Positions 9,540 through 17,598 of a DNA stretch of 64,000 bases are shown piece after piece; position 1 is the stretch's first letter, and every line of letters starts with the position of its first letter. Position numbers and translations under genes: made by a program. The notes beneath the pieces are model-generated. The model was not told the origin of the DNA. It worked only from the letters and a program-made list of their open reading frames with translations, and searched no databases. This stretch comes from Gallionella sp. (GTDB taxonomy: Bacteria; Pseudomonadota; Gammaproteobacteria; Burkholderiales; Gallionellaceae). The stretch spans positions 69,436 to 133,435 of the forward strand of contig PLWV01000008.1 in NCBI GenBank assembly GCA_003153155.1, in the 5' to 3' direction.

Positions 9540-9661
9540 TAGTGGTGGAGCGGGTAACGATCAATTTCGCAGCGCGTTAAGTGCCATGATCTGTCGTCTA
9601 ATTCCGATTCCAGATCAAACGTGCATTTTTGCAGGATTGTTTTACCTTTGAAATGAATCAT

Positions 9662-9679
9662 CCCGCCGCAAGCGGCGGG
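9662..9679. terminator. GC hairpin between converging genes
   Basis: CCCGCCGC-AA-GCGGCGGG forms an 8-bp stem between the ends of the OYE gene and the DsbA-like gene. There is no clear T-run on either side, so termination activity is only likely. Confidence 0.45.
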
Positions 9680-9708
9680 GAATTCGACCCTGAGAAATTA
9701 ATGCTGAA

Positions 9709-10449
9709 TCAGCGCTTCCCCAGCATCTCGTTGATCGCCGCCTCGAAGGCCGCAAGCGGCTGAGCGCCGACGATCACTCGGCCCTCCACCGAGTCACCCA
9801 CGGCCTTGCCGAGCACGAACGTCGGCGTTCCGGTGATGCCGAGCGAGGCGGCATATTTGGCTTCGTCGCCGATTTCCTTCAGATGCTTGCCATCGGCCAT
9901 GCAGCTCTTGAAGGTGTCACCATTGAGCGAAAGATCTTTTGCATAACCGGCCAGTGAATCAACATCAATCTTGTTCTGATTTTTGAACACCAGTTCCTTC
10001 ATCTCCCAATACTTGCCCTGATCCCCGGCGCAGTGCACGGACTGAGCGGCTTTCAGGGCGAATGGATGGAAGTCCAGCGGGAGGTCACGCAGGATGAAGC
10101 GCACCTTGCCGGTGTCGATATAGTTCTTTTTAATTTCGGGAAAAGTGGTTGTCTCGAACCGCCCGCAGAACGGGCACTGGTAGTCGGTAAATTCCACCAA
10201 TGTCAGCGGCGCATCGCTTTTGCCGAGCACGTATATCGCATCGCCTTTGACCGTCAGGTTCTCCGGTTTCGGCGGAACTGACGGTGCTGAGGGAGCTTGC
10301 TGCTGCTGAGGTCTTGCAAGCAGTTGCTTGATCTCGCGCAGCTCCTTGAGTATGGCGTCTCCCTGATCCTTGGTCATAGGCACCGCCAGGACAGCCCCGC
10401 TCATCGTTATGATGATCGCACTCATCATTACCACTAACCAATTCTTCAT
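9709..10449 (-). CDS. DsbA-family periplasmic thiol-disulfide oxidoreductase
   Basis: A 246-residue exported protein: N-terminal signal segment (about residues 5-25), a Gln/Pro-rich linker (60-80), then a thioredoxin-fold DsbA domain with active site CPFC followed by GRFETTTFPEI, and the cis-Pro motif TGTPTF. It resembles DsbA/DsbG-like or BdbD proteins that make or repair disulfides in the periplasm. The ATG at 10449 is preferred over a TTG five codons upstream. No dsbB-like partner adjoins. Confidence 0.88.
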   Translation of the reverse strand: MKNWLVVMMSAIIITMSGAVLAVPMTKDQGDAILKELREIKQLLARPQQQQAPSAPSVPPKPENLTVKGDAIYVLGKSDAPLTLVEFTDYQCPFCGRFETTTFPEIKKNYIDTGKVRFILRDLPLDFHPFALKAAQSVHCAGDQGKYWEMKELVFKNQNKIDVDSLAGYAKDLSLNGDTFKSCMADGKHLKEIGDEAKYAASLGITGTPTFVLGKAVGDSVEGRVIVGAQPLAAFEAAINEMLGKR

Positions 10450-10614
10450 GATTTTCCCGAGCAATTATTTTCAGCTAACTTAAATTTAGCCGTTGAAAGT
10501 TTCCGTTCATTTGGCACACACCGCTGTCCGACAGCCCGTGTTGCCCATGACCTGTGGAATCCCTGCATGTTCTGCGCGCATTATATTCTCGAATGTGTAT
10601 TCACCCTAATCCAA

Positions 10615-12360
10615 TCAAACATCAAATTGCAAGCGCGCCAGCCGCGCGTAAAGTCCGCTCTGTTTGCGCAAATCTTCCGGGGTTCCGGTTTCGACGATGC
10701 GCCCGTGTTCCAGCACCACGATGCGGTTGGCTTTCTGCACGGTGGCCAACCGGTGCGCGATGATGAGCGTGGTGCGGCCTTGCATGGCGGCATCCAGTCC
10801 TTCCTGCACCAGGATTTCGGATTCCGCATCCAGTGCGCTGGTCGCTTCGTCCAGCAGCAATAGCGGGGCGTTTTTCAGGATCGCCCGCGCGATGGCGATG
10901 CGCTGGCGTTGCCCGCCGGACAGGCGGGTGCCGCGTTCACCCAAGAATGTTTGATATCCGTCCGGCAGGCGGTTGATAAATTCATCCACCAAAGCCGCTT
11001 TGGCGGCGGCCATGACCTCTGAGTCGCTGGCAGCGGGGCGGCCGTAGCGGATATTCTCCAGCGCATTGGCCGAGAAGATCACCGGGTCTTGCGGAACGAT
11101 GGCGATCTTGTCGCGCAGATCGTGCAAAGAAAGTTGGCGGATATCCTGCCCGTTGAGGCGGATGATGCCATCCGTCACATCGTAAAAACGCAACAATAGC
11201 TGGAACAGGGTGGTCTTGCCCGCGCCGGAAGGGCCGACCAGCGCGACGCTTTCGCCGGGCGCGATGTCCAGGGTGATATCGTCCAGCGCGGCGGTTTGCA
11301 AACGCGACGGGTAGCGGAAGGTGACCTGCTCGAAGCGGATCGCCGCCTGCTTGGGCAGCGGCAGCGGTTGCGGCGCAGAGGCCTCGGCGATAGTGGGCTG
11401 TGCATGCAGCAGTTCCAGCAGGCGCTCGGTGGCCCCCGCCGCGCGCATCACATCGCCCCACACTTCCGCCATGGTGCCCACACCGCCCGCCACCAGCGCC
11501 GCATAGAGGATGAATGAAGCCAGTTGCCCGCCGGTCATGCTGCCTTCATGCACCTGGTTCGCGCCGACCCACAGCACGAAGATGATGCTGCCCATCACTG
11601 CGATGATGATCAGCACAGTCAGCGCCGCACGCACGCGGGTGCGCCGGATCGCGGTGACGAAACTCACTTCCGCACGATCCGCGAAGCGCTTGGTTTCATG
11701 CCGCTCCTGCGTATAGGCTTGTACGGTCGGCACGGCATTGAGGATCTCGCCGGCCAGTGCCGAGGCATCCGCGATCTTGTCCTGCGATTCGCGCGAAAGT
11801 TTCTTTACTTTACGCCCGATGACTAAGATAGGCAGCGTCAGCAATGCCATCAGGCCGAGATTCAGGGAGAACAAATAAAAGCTGGTCACCGCCAGCATGA
11901 TCATGCCGCCGATAAACTGGAACAGACTGCGCAAACCCATCGAAATGGAGCTGCCAACCACGGTCTGGACCAGCGTGGTGTCGCCCGTCAGCCGCGACAG
12001 CACTTCGCCGGTTTGCAATGTCTCAAAGAATTGCGGCGACTGCGCCAGCACCCGTTCATACACCGCGCTGCGCAAATCCGCCGTGACCCGCTCGCCCACC
12101 CAACTCACGGTGTAAAAGCGCGCCGACACGGCCAGCGCCCACAAGCAGGCCAGCCCGAACAGCAATGCAAAATGGCCATTCAAACTCAATGTTCCCAACA
12201 TCCTGCCGTCTGTGTTTGCACGTTGCCCAAAACCGAAATCGATCAAGTCGCGAAACGCCAGCGGCACCAGCAGGATGATGGCAGAGCCGAGACATAGCAG
12301 CACGAAGGCCAGCGCGATCCGCCCGCGATAGGGGCGCAAGAAAGGCCACAGATCCCGCAA
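10615..12360 (-). CDS. MsbA-like ABC exporter (fused permease and ATPase)
   Basis: A 581-residue ABCB-type half-transporter: six-helix membrane domain (about 15-310) and nucleotide-binding domain with Walker A GPSGAGKTT, signature LSGGQRQR, Walker B LLLLDEATSALD and the switch His (IIAHRLAT). Such proteins export lipids, lipid A or toxic compounds. The exact substrate is not readable. Start problem: the frame begins at TTG 12360 without a ribosome site. An in-frame ATT at 12405, preceded by AAGGGA at proper spacing, would add 15 residues (MSNPVQPAATKRLSP) that look like a natural N-terminus. It follows the RIO kinase gene by 70 nt on the same strand. Confidence 0.9.
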   Translation of the reverse strand: MRDLWPFLRPYRGRIALAFVLLCLGSAIILLVPLAFRDLIDFGFGQRANTDGRMLGTLSLNGHFALLFGLACLWALAVSARFYTVSWVGERVTADLRSAVYERVLAQSPQFFETLQTGEVLSRLTGDTTLVQTVVGSSISMGLRSLFQFIGGMIMLAVTSFYLFSLNLGLMALLTLPILVIGRKVKKLSRESQDKIADASALAGEILNAVPTVQAYTQERHETKRFADRAEVSFVTAIRRTRVRAALTVLIIIAVMGSIIFVLWVGANQVHEGSMTGGQLASFILYAALVAGGVGTMAEVWGDVMRAAGATERLLELLHAQPTIAEASAPQPLPLPKQAAIRFEQVTFRYPSRLQTAALDDITLDIAPGESVALVGPSGAGKTTLFQLLLRFYDVTDGIIRLNGQDIRQLSLHDLRDKIAIVPQDPVIFSANALENIRYGRPAASDSEVMAAAKAALVDEFINRLPDGYQTFLGERGTRLSGGQRQRIAIARAILKNAPLLLLDEATSALDAESEILVQEGLDAAMQGRTTLIIAHRLATVQKANRIVVLEHGRIVETGTPEDLRKQSGLYARLARLQFDV

Positions 12361-12430
12361 TGGAGATAAGCGTTTTGTGGCGGCGGGTTGGACTGGATTG
12401 GAAATGTTTGATCCCTTGGTTGGTGAGTAA

Positions 12431-13282
12431 CTATTTTCCCATCTGTTGCCGGTACAGTTGCCGCGCTTCTTCTTCCTTGAGCGTGGCGTCGATCTCGCGC
12501 ATGACGCTGACCAGGTCAGCCGGTTTTTCGTTGCGCTCGAAACGGCCGGTCAACGGACTCTCAGGGTGTAGTTTGCCGCTCTGGTAGAGCGACCATATCT
12601 CCTTGCCATAGTCGGTGTTCAGCAGTTCGGGTGCGAAACGGCCGAAGTAGGCAGTAAGGTTATTGACATCGCGCTCAAGCATGCTGCAGGCGTTGTTGTT
12701 GCCCGCAGCGTCTACGGCTTGGGGCAAGTCGATGATGACCGGTCCCTCGCTGCCGACCAGCACGTTATATTCGGACAGATCGCCATGAATGATCCCGGCG
12801 CAAAGCATGCGCACAACCTGGGTGATCATTATGCGGTGATAGTCGCGTGACAACTCAGCGCTTAGCACCAGATCGTTGAGCCGTGGAGCGGCTTCGCCAT
12901 TGTCGTCGGTCACCAACTCCATCAACAGCACCCCCTCAAGAAAATTATACGGCTTGGGCACACGCACACCGGCAGCGGCGAGACGATACAGCGCATCCAC
13001 CTCGGCACTTTGCCATGCTTCCTCCTGCGCTTTGCGGCCATATTTGGTGCCCTTCTCCATGGCGCGGGCACGACGGCTGTTTTTCACCTTGCGGCCCTCG
13101 GTGTAATTGACATTGTGGTGGAAGCTGCGCTGCTCGGCCTCTTTGTAAACCTTGGCGCAACGTATCTCTTCGCCACAACGAACCACATAGACCTTGGCCT
13201 CCTTGCCGCTCATGAGCTGGCGGATGACCTCATCGACGAGGCCGTCCTGGATCAGCGGTTCAATTCTTTTTGGTGTCTTCAT
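12431..13282 (-). CDS. RIO-type serine/threonine protein kinase
   Basis: A 283-residue atypical kinase of the RIO1/PA4780-like group. The nucleotide loop MSGKEAKVYVV (about residues 24-34), the catalytic loop HGDLSEYNVLV (about 169-179) and the metal-binding IDLPQAVD (about 187-194) are all present, so it should be active. Bacterial RIO kinases are poorly understood; ribosome-related and stress roles have been proposed. It is upstream of the ABC exporter on the same strand and may be co-transcribed. Confidence 0.88.
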   Translation of the reverse strand: MKTPKRIEPLIQDGLVDEVIRQLMSGKEAKVYVVRCGEEIRCAKVYKEAEQRSFHHNVNYTEGRKVKNSRRARAMEKGTKYGRKAQEEAWQSAEVDALYRLAAAGVRVPKPYNFLEGVLLMELVTDDNGEAAPRLNDLVLSAELSRDYHRIMITQVVRMLCAGIIHGDLSEYNVLVGSEGPVIIDLPQAVDAAGNNNACSMLERDVNNLTAYFGRFAPELLNTDYGKEIWSLYQSGKLHPESPLTGRFERNEKPADLVSVMREIDATLKEEEARQLYRQQMGK

Positions 13283-13496
13283 AAGTGTGGGATTGCAGTT
13301 TTCTGCATGATACCTTGAGTCGGGAGATGACCAGGATCAAATAGAAAAAGTTTCACATTTTCTCGTGACGGTTTATCATTTGCATGCGTTGGGTTTTACC
13401 GAATCTCAGGCTGACCGAACGGCAGGGAACCATCTTTAACCGCACCACATGAGTTGCCGCATATTTCAACAGGTAGTCACCACAAGGAGATCGATC

Positions 13497-13592
13497 ATGG
13501 CTAAAGGACAGCAACGTAAATCCAAAGAAGCAAAGAAACCCAAGAAGCAGCCACCGCCTGCCACGCTGGCAGGCGCAATCGTCAAACGTTAG
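13497..13592 (+). CDS. Very small Lys-rich protein, 31 residues
   Basis: An ATG at 13497 with CAAGGAG 7 nt upstream encodes MAKGQQRKSKEAKKPKKQ followed by a Pro/Ala-rich tail. This matches a small, highly basic protein commonly seen in Proteobacteria with no assigned function. Charge suggests RNA or ribosome association (inference). Confidence 0.7.
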   Translation: MAKGQQRKSKEAKKPKKQPPPATLAGAIVKR

Positions 13593-13594
13593 AT

Positions 13595-13650
13595 GTAGGG
13601 GCGCAAGGCATTGCGCCCAACGTTAAGGGCGCGATGCCTCGCGCCCCTAC
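13595..13650. repeat. REP-like palindrome (GTAGGGGCGCAAGGC type)
   Basis: GTAGGGGCGCAAGGCATTG and its imperfect inverse ending GCGCCCCTAC form a long stem-loop directly after the 31-codon gene. This form is typical of extragenic palindromic repeats. It may also stop transcription of the small gene. Confidence 0.7.
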
Positions 13651-13661
13651 AGCCTTCAATC

Positions 13662-14063
13662 ATGCCCAAACATACCACTCCAGATCACGCCAAGCTCGAC
13701 CGCGTCGTCGCCGAAGCACGCCGGCATAGCAACGAGCGCGAGGCGACTTATCGCGAGCGGGCGCTCAAACTATTTCCGTGGATTTGCGGGCGATGCGGCC
13801 GTGAGTTTGCCGGTGAGCGTCTGCGCGAGTTGACGGTGCACCACAAAGATCACAATCACGACAACAATCCGCCGGATGGCAGCAACTGGGAACTGCTCTG
13901 CCTGTATTGCCACGACAACGAGCATTCGCGCCTCCTTGAAGAGACGAAAAACTTTTGTCCGGGCACCCGACAGGCGCGACCAGGAAATCGCAACAACCAA
14001 TCATCCACGGCGACGCATAATCCCTTTGCCGATCTGCAAGCTCTGCTGAAGAAGAAAAGTTAA
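13662..14063 (+). CDS. YajD-like HNH nuclease-family protein
   Basis: A 133-residue HNH-fold protein: CGRCG zinc ligands, LRELTVHHKDHNHDNNP (the HNH His pair) and NWELLCLYCHDNEH, closely patterned on E. coli YajD and ending NPFADLQALLKKK as YajD does. The function of YajD is unknown; the fold is that of metal-dependent nucleases. The ATG at 13662 is chosen because YajD homology begins there; an upstream frame runs into a REP palindrome. The linker between the HNH domain and the C-terminal tail carries TKNFCPGTR, encoded by the short dispersed repeat. Confidence 0.85.
   Translation: MPKHTTPDHAKLDRVVAEARRHSNEREATYRERALKLFPWICGRCGREFAGERLRELTVHHKDHNHDNNPPDGSNWELLCLYCHDNEHSRLLEETKNFCPGTRQARPGNRNNQSSTATHNPFADLQALLKKKS
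13945..13969 (+). repeat. Short dispersed repeat, copy 2 (inside yajD-like gene)
   Basis: A consensus copy: CGAAAAA followed by CTTTTGTCCGGGCACCCG. It is read in frame as TKNFCPGTR, in the same frame and orientation as the copy in the cysB-like gene. Confidence 0.8.
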
Positions 14064-14067
14064 TGAC

Positions 14068-14168
14068 AATGCTGTTCACTTAACCGTTCGTGGTGAGGTA
14101 TCGAACCACTTGATGCATGCCCTTCGATACCTCAGGGCGAACAGTTTGGTATTAAGTGAACAGCATTG
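14068..14168. repeat. MITE-like element with terminal inverted repeats
   Basis: AATGCTGTTCACTTAA at the left is matched by its inverse TTAAGTGAACAGCATT-like end at the right. Inside lies a second inverted pair (GAGGTATCGAA / TTCGATACCTC). About 100 bp, no coding capacity. Terminal repeats of this form are typical of small non-autonomous transposable elements, but no clean target duplication was seen. Confidence 0.65.
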
Positions 14169-14208
14169 GAGTTGATGACGGAATGACGCTGCGATGAAAT
14201 GGCAGGCG

Positions 14209-14235
14209 AAAAAAACAGGGGGCCGAAGCCCCCTG
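14209..14235 (-). terminator. Rho-independent terminator of the cyc2-like genes
   Basis: On the minus strand CAGGGGGC-TTCG-GCCCCCTG is followed by seven T residues, a textbook intrinsic terminator about 80 nt after the stop of the first cyc2-like gene. Confidence 0.9.
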
Positions 14236-14316
14236 TATACAACAACAACTTATAAACCTGGATCAAACTTGTGTCATCCGCTACGCGCTTACGCGCGCAA
14301 CGGAATGGTCAACCAA

Positions 14317-15654
14317 TCAGAACAGGGTGTACACGTTGATCATGGTCGTCTTGCTGCCAATAGCCTGAGCATTAGTCAAAGGACCACCACCATTGGGCTG
14401 ATCCCAGTAACTACCCCTGTTCGTAACGTAGGACAGACGTGCCAGCATGTTTTGCTCTATCTTGTAAGAAGCTGTCAGCATGATGGCGTTATCCTTTGTG
14501 TTGGCACCAGATGCATCAGCCACACCGCTCTTGCCGAGAAGACGTAAGGCTACACCCAGAGTGGCTCTTTCAGGAACCACGCCAATTTCTCCCGAGAGGT
14601 TGAGCGAACTGCGATCCAGCGTACCGCCAACGCTAAATGTATTCGTGTTAACAAGTCCCGTGGCATCGAGAACAGCTGGTGCCTTTGCATAGCTGGCGTA
14701 GAAGCCCGTTGGCATAGTACCCAATGCGCCTTGCAACTGAGCGTCGATCGCAGTTGCTTTGGTTGCGGCTAATCCTGTTGCTCCAGTATTATCAAGCAGC
14801 GACTGTCCCCTCCAGTTCTGGATACCCACACCGGCATCCCAACTGCCCAGATCAAACGTACCCGCTAAGCGCAAGTAAGTAGAACCCAAACTTGCGTAAC
14901 CGGCATTTGCAAGACCGGTCTGTTGGAACTTGGTGATGTTGACAAAGCCCATCGGGTTGGTCACCACGAAAGCCGCACCAGTCGCTGCACTACCGGTACC
15001 GATATATTGCTGGGCAGACATCGCACCCGTGAACTCGCCATTAGGGCCAGGTGTGTTGCTCATCTGGTGTATGGCATTGGCACCGGTGTTCAACAATTCC
15101 ATACCGTAGGAGGCACCTTGGCCATTCGTGGAGAACGGAACAATACCGGCACGTGTGCCGCTATCACCCACTTCGTACAGAATAGGCAACTTGGCGGAAT
15201 CCAGAGCAAGGGCAGGTGCGCCCATAGTTATTTCAGACAGGAAGCCGGCGTTGTCGCTCACCCGACCGCCGACGAACAACGACGCTTCACCATCAGCAAC
15301 ACCCGGCACGAACACTACGCCGTTACCGTAGTTTTTTGTGGAGCCAGTCGGATCCGCAGTCATATTGTTCTTTATATAACCGAAGCTGGTCAGAAAAGCC
15401 ATGTTCAGCGTGTTGGGAATGGACAGGTGTTCGCCTTCCACTTTGCCTTGTGCGCCCATCATGGTGAAACCGTTGGCCTTAAACGAACGACCGAAGGTGT
15501 TCAGCAATGGAAAGTGCTGGAAGTGACACGCCGCACATTCCATGCCGGTTTGACGGGCGAACACTGGCAACGCCGAGGCTTCTGACGCGAACGTCACAGC
15601 AGCGACTACGCTTGCCAGGAAGAAAATGATTTTATTCATGGTGATCTTATTCAT
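14317..15654 (-). CDS. cyc2: Cyc2-like fused monohaem cytochrome-porin, copy 1
   Basis: A 445-residue outer-membrane protein: signal peptide (residues 1-28, cleaved after SEASA), then a very short cytochrome domain FARQTGMECAACHFQHFP with haem motif C40-x-x-C43-H44 and LNTFGRSFKANGFT, then a long Gly/Asn/Ala-rich beta-barrel region ending in Phe. This layout matches Cyc2, the outer-membrane iron oxidase of neutrophilic and acidophilic iron oxidisers, in which one haem is plugged into a porin. Fe(II) oxidation is inferred from the family. The start Met at 15654 has AAGGGAAAAGG upstream. A strong terminator follows. A paralogue lies directly upstream in tandem. Confidence 0.82.
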   Translation of the reverse strand: MNKITMNKIIFFLASVVAAVTFASEASALPVFARQTGMECAACHFQHFPLLNTFGRSFKANGFTMMGAQGKVEGEHLSIPNTLNMAFLTSFGYIKNNMTADPTGSTKNYGNGVVFVPGVADGEASLFVGGRVSDNAGFLSEITMGAPALALDSAKLPILYEVGDSGTRAGIVPFSTNGQGASYGMELLNTGANAIHQMSNTPGPNGEFTGAMSAQQYIGTGSAATGAAFVVTNPMGFVNITKFQQTGLANAGYASLGSTYLRLAGTFDLGSWDAGVGIQNWRGQSLLDNTGATGLAATKATAIDAQLQGALGTMPTGFYASYAKAPAVLDATGLVNTNTFSVGGTLDRSSLNLSGEIGVVPERATLGVALRLLGKSGVADASGANTKDNAIMLTASYKIEQNMLARLSYVTNRGSYWDQPNGGGPLTNAQAIGSKTTMINVYTLF

Positions 15655-15687
15655 GCCTTTTCCCTTTATGTTATGTTGAAAATATCG

Positions 15688-15850
15688 TTGATGAGCTTTG
15701 CATAGCCATTCGACTACGCTGGCATAGCCATTCGACTACGCCAGAAAAAACACTGGCAAGCCGCTGGTTAACGCCAGCAAGCCGCTGGTTTACCTTGTAT
15801 AGCCAATCGACCATGCTGCGAAAAATCCTGCAGCAGGTCGCTGGTTAACG
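15688..15850. repeat. Repeat-rich spacer between the two cyc2-like genes
   Basis: GCATAGCCATTCGACTACGC occurs twice (15700 and 15722), then GCAAGCCGCTGGTT twice (about 15756 and 15777). A diverged third round starts at 15797 (GTATAGCCAATCGACC) and ends GGTCGCTGGTTAAC. The unit is related to part of the repeat before hprK (inverse of 47222-47250). The first portion, from GTTGATGAGCTT, also occurs upstream of copy 2 at 17340. Confidence 0.75.
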
Positions 15851-15932
15851 TTATACAACTCAAATGATGACGAGTCCCCTCCCACTTGAAATTGAAATAT
15901 ATCATGTCCTGAATAAATTGTGGCAATAAATT

Positions 15933-17309
15933 TTAGAACAGGGTAGACAGGTTGAGGGTGGTGGTTCCACTACCCAGTGCATTTTGGTGAGCCGCATCCC
16001 AGTACTGACCGCTTGCGCTGGTGAGGGAGAAGGATGCCATCATGTTCTGCGCCAGCTTGTAGGTAGCAATAAGCATGATTGCGTTATCACTTGCATTGCT
16101 GGCGGTTCCGACTTTAACACCGCTCTTGCCGAAACGAATGGCGGCGCCCAAGGTGACTTTTTCAGGGATCACGCCCACCTCAGCAGAAATATTGAAGGCA
16201 CTCTTGGTGGCTGTACCGTGCATTTTCAAAGGTGGCACGGCCAAAGGTAACACAGCCGCAGCGGGATCAATGTTGTACGTGTTGGTAGTGCCGGCCGGTG
16301 CCGTGGCATAGCTGGCGTAGAAACCCACCGGCATGACGCCCAGTTTGCCTTGCATCTGGCCGTCAATAGCGGTTGCCCTGGTGTCTGCGTATGTGGATGC
16401 CCCGGCAACAGCCGAGTTTCCGCGCCATATCTGAATACCCGCGCCTGCATCCCAACCGGCCAAATCAAACATACCGGCAACACGAACATAAGTGGAGCCC
16501 AAGACTGCCAGGGCACCGCCTGCTATGCCGGTCTGGTCGTACTTGGTCAGGTTGATGAAGCCCGTGGTGTTGTTCGCCACAAATGCCAGACCGGTTGCGG
16601 AACCGTCGGTACCGATATATTGCTGAGCTGAAAGAGCCGCGCTGTGCGCGCCATTCAGACCAGGCGTGCCGCTCATCTGATGTACAACATTGGCGCCGGT
16701 ATTCAGCACTTCAAAGCCGTAGGACGCACCATGATCATCCGTGGTGAACGGTATGACACCTACACGCGTGCCTTCTGTCACTTTGAACTGAGAAGTTGCC
16801 ACTTCAAACAGGATAGGCAACTTGGCAGAGCTTTGAGCGGCAGTAACAGTAGTACCTGCCACAGCCCCACCCGTACCGATTTCAGCCAGGAAACCGGCGT
16901 TCTCGCTTACCCGGCCGCCAAAGAACAGGGACAGCTCACCGCCGGTGCCCGGCACATAGAATGCGCCATCACCCGTTGTTTTTTTGGAGCCAATACCAGC
17001 GGCCTGATTGGTTTTTTCATAACCTGCAGTAGCCAGCACGGCCATGTTCAAGGTGTTGGGAATGGCCAAACCTTCGCCCTCCACTTTTTCTTGCGCGCCC
17101 ATCATGGTGTAGCCGGCGGACTTAAATGCACGGCCGAAGCCATTCAGCATTGGAAAGTGTTGGAAGTGACACGCGGAACAAACCATGCCGGTTTGACGAG
17201 CGAACAAGGGCAGCGCCGATACTTCTGACGCAAAAGTCACAGCAGCCATTACGCTTGCCAGAAGACAAAAAACTTTTGTCCGGGCACCCGAGAGAATGAT
17301 TTTTTTCAT
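15933..17309 (-). CDS. cyc2: Cyc2-like fused monohaem cytochrome-porin, copy 2
   Basis: A 458-residue paralogue of the downstream gene: signal peptide to about residue 32, haem motif C44-SA-C47-H48 in FARQTGMVCSACHFQHFP, LNGFGRAFKSAGYT, then a porin-like barrel ending LSTLF. Predicted outer-membrane electron conduit, probably for Fe(II) (family knowledge plus inference). Its n-region differs from copy 1: after MKKIIL there is SGARTKVFC, translated from a copy of the short dispersed repeat, before a normal hydrophobic core LLASVMAAVTFA. GGGAAAAAGG precedes the ATG. Tandem arrangement and shared upstream sequence show a gene duplication. Confidence 0.82.
   Translation of the reverse strand: MKKIILSGARTKVFCLLASVMAAVTFASEVSALPLFARQTGMVCSACHFQHFPMLNGFGRAFKSAGYTMMGAQEKVEGEGLAIPNTLNMAVLATAGYEKTNQAAGIGSKKTTGDGAFYVPGTGGELSLFFGGRVSENAGFLAEIGTGGAVAGTTVTAAQSSAKLPILFEVATSQFKVTEGTRVGVIPFTTDDHGASYGFEVLNTGANVVHQMSGTPGLNGAHSAALSAQQYIGTDGSATGLAFVANNTTGFINLTKYDQTGIAGGALAVLGSTYVRVAGMFDLAGWDAGAGIQIWRGNSAVAGASTYADTRATAIDGQMQGKLGVMPVGFYASYATAPAGTTNTYNIDPAAAVLPLAVPPLKMHGTATKSAFNISAEVGVIPEKVTLGAAIRFGKSGVKVGTASNASDNAIMLIATYKLAQNMMASFSLTSASGQYWDAAHQNALGSGTTTLNLSTLF
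17266..17290 (+). repeat. Short dispersed repeat, copy 3 (inside cyc2 copy 2 signal peptide)
   Basis: CAAAAAA followed by CTTTTGTCCGGGCACCCG, matching copy 2 almost base for base. Read on the opposite strand in frame it gives SGARTKVF near the N-terminus of the cytochrome-porin. Confidence 0.8.
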
Positions 17310-17339
17310 GCCTTTTTCCCAAAGAGTTTTAAGAATACA

Positions 17340-17367
17340 GTTGATGAGCTTCGCATAGCCATCCGAC
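17340..17367. repeat. Duplicated upstream segment of cyc2 copy 2
   Basis: GTTGATGAGCTTCGCATAGC and the following CATCCGACT match the segment at 15688 upstream of copy 1 with two differences, at the same distance (about 30 bp) from the start codon. The duplication therefore included the 5' flank. Confidence 0.7.
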
Positions 17368-17545
17368 TGATGGGTAGTGTCTCAGTTTGAAATTTTAAAT
17401 TTTGTACGGTAACGCACATAAGTTAAGAGATTCTATAGTATTGGGGTGTGCGCTGGAACATATAATCGCTCCCATACGCTTCGTATTGAATGCGCTGCAG
17501 TCTGCCGCTCATACTCCAGAATCCTGCATCGAACCATTTTCCACC

Positions 17546-17572
17546 TTGGCACTCCAACCTCGCGAGTGCTAG
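17546..17572. promoter_or_regulatory. CIRCE operator (HrcA binding site) upstream of rpoH
   Basis: TTGGCACTC-N9-GAGTGCTAG matches the CIRCE consensus TTAGCACTC-N9-GAGTGCTAA with one substitution per arm and the exact 9-bp spacer. It lies 27 bp before the rpoH start codon and just upstream of the AAGGAGG. HrcA repression of rpoH has been proposed for betaproteobacteria. An hrcA gene is not in this window. Confidence 0.85.
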
Positions 17573-17598
17573 AATTATCCCGTTAAGGAGGAAACACA

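Noticed and set aside
16941-16965. GGTGCCCGGCAC in cyc2 copy 2 as a further copy of the short repeat
   Set aside because: Lacks the CTTTTG/AAAAA half and encodes a VPGTG segment with a counterpart in copy 1, so it is native coding sequence.
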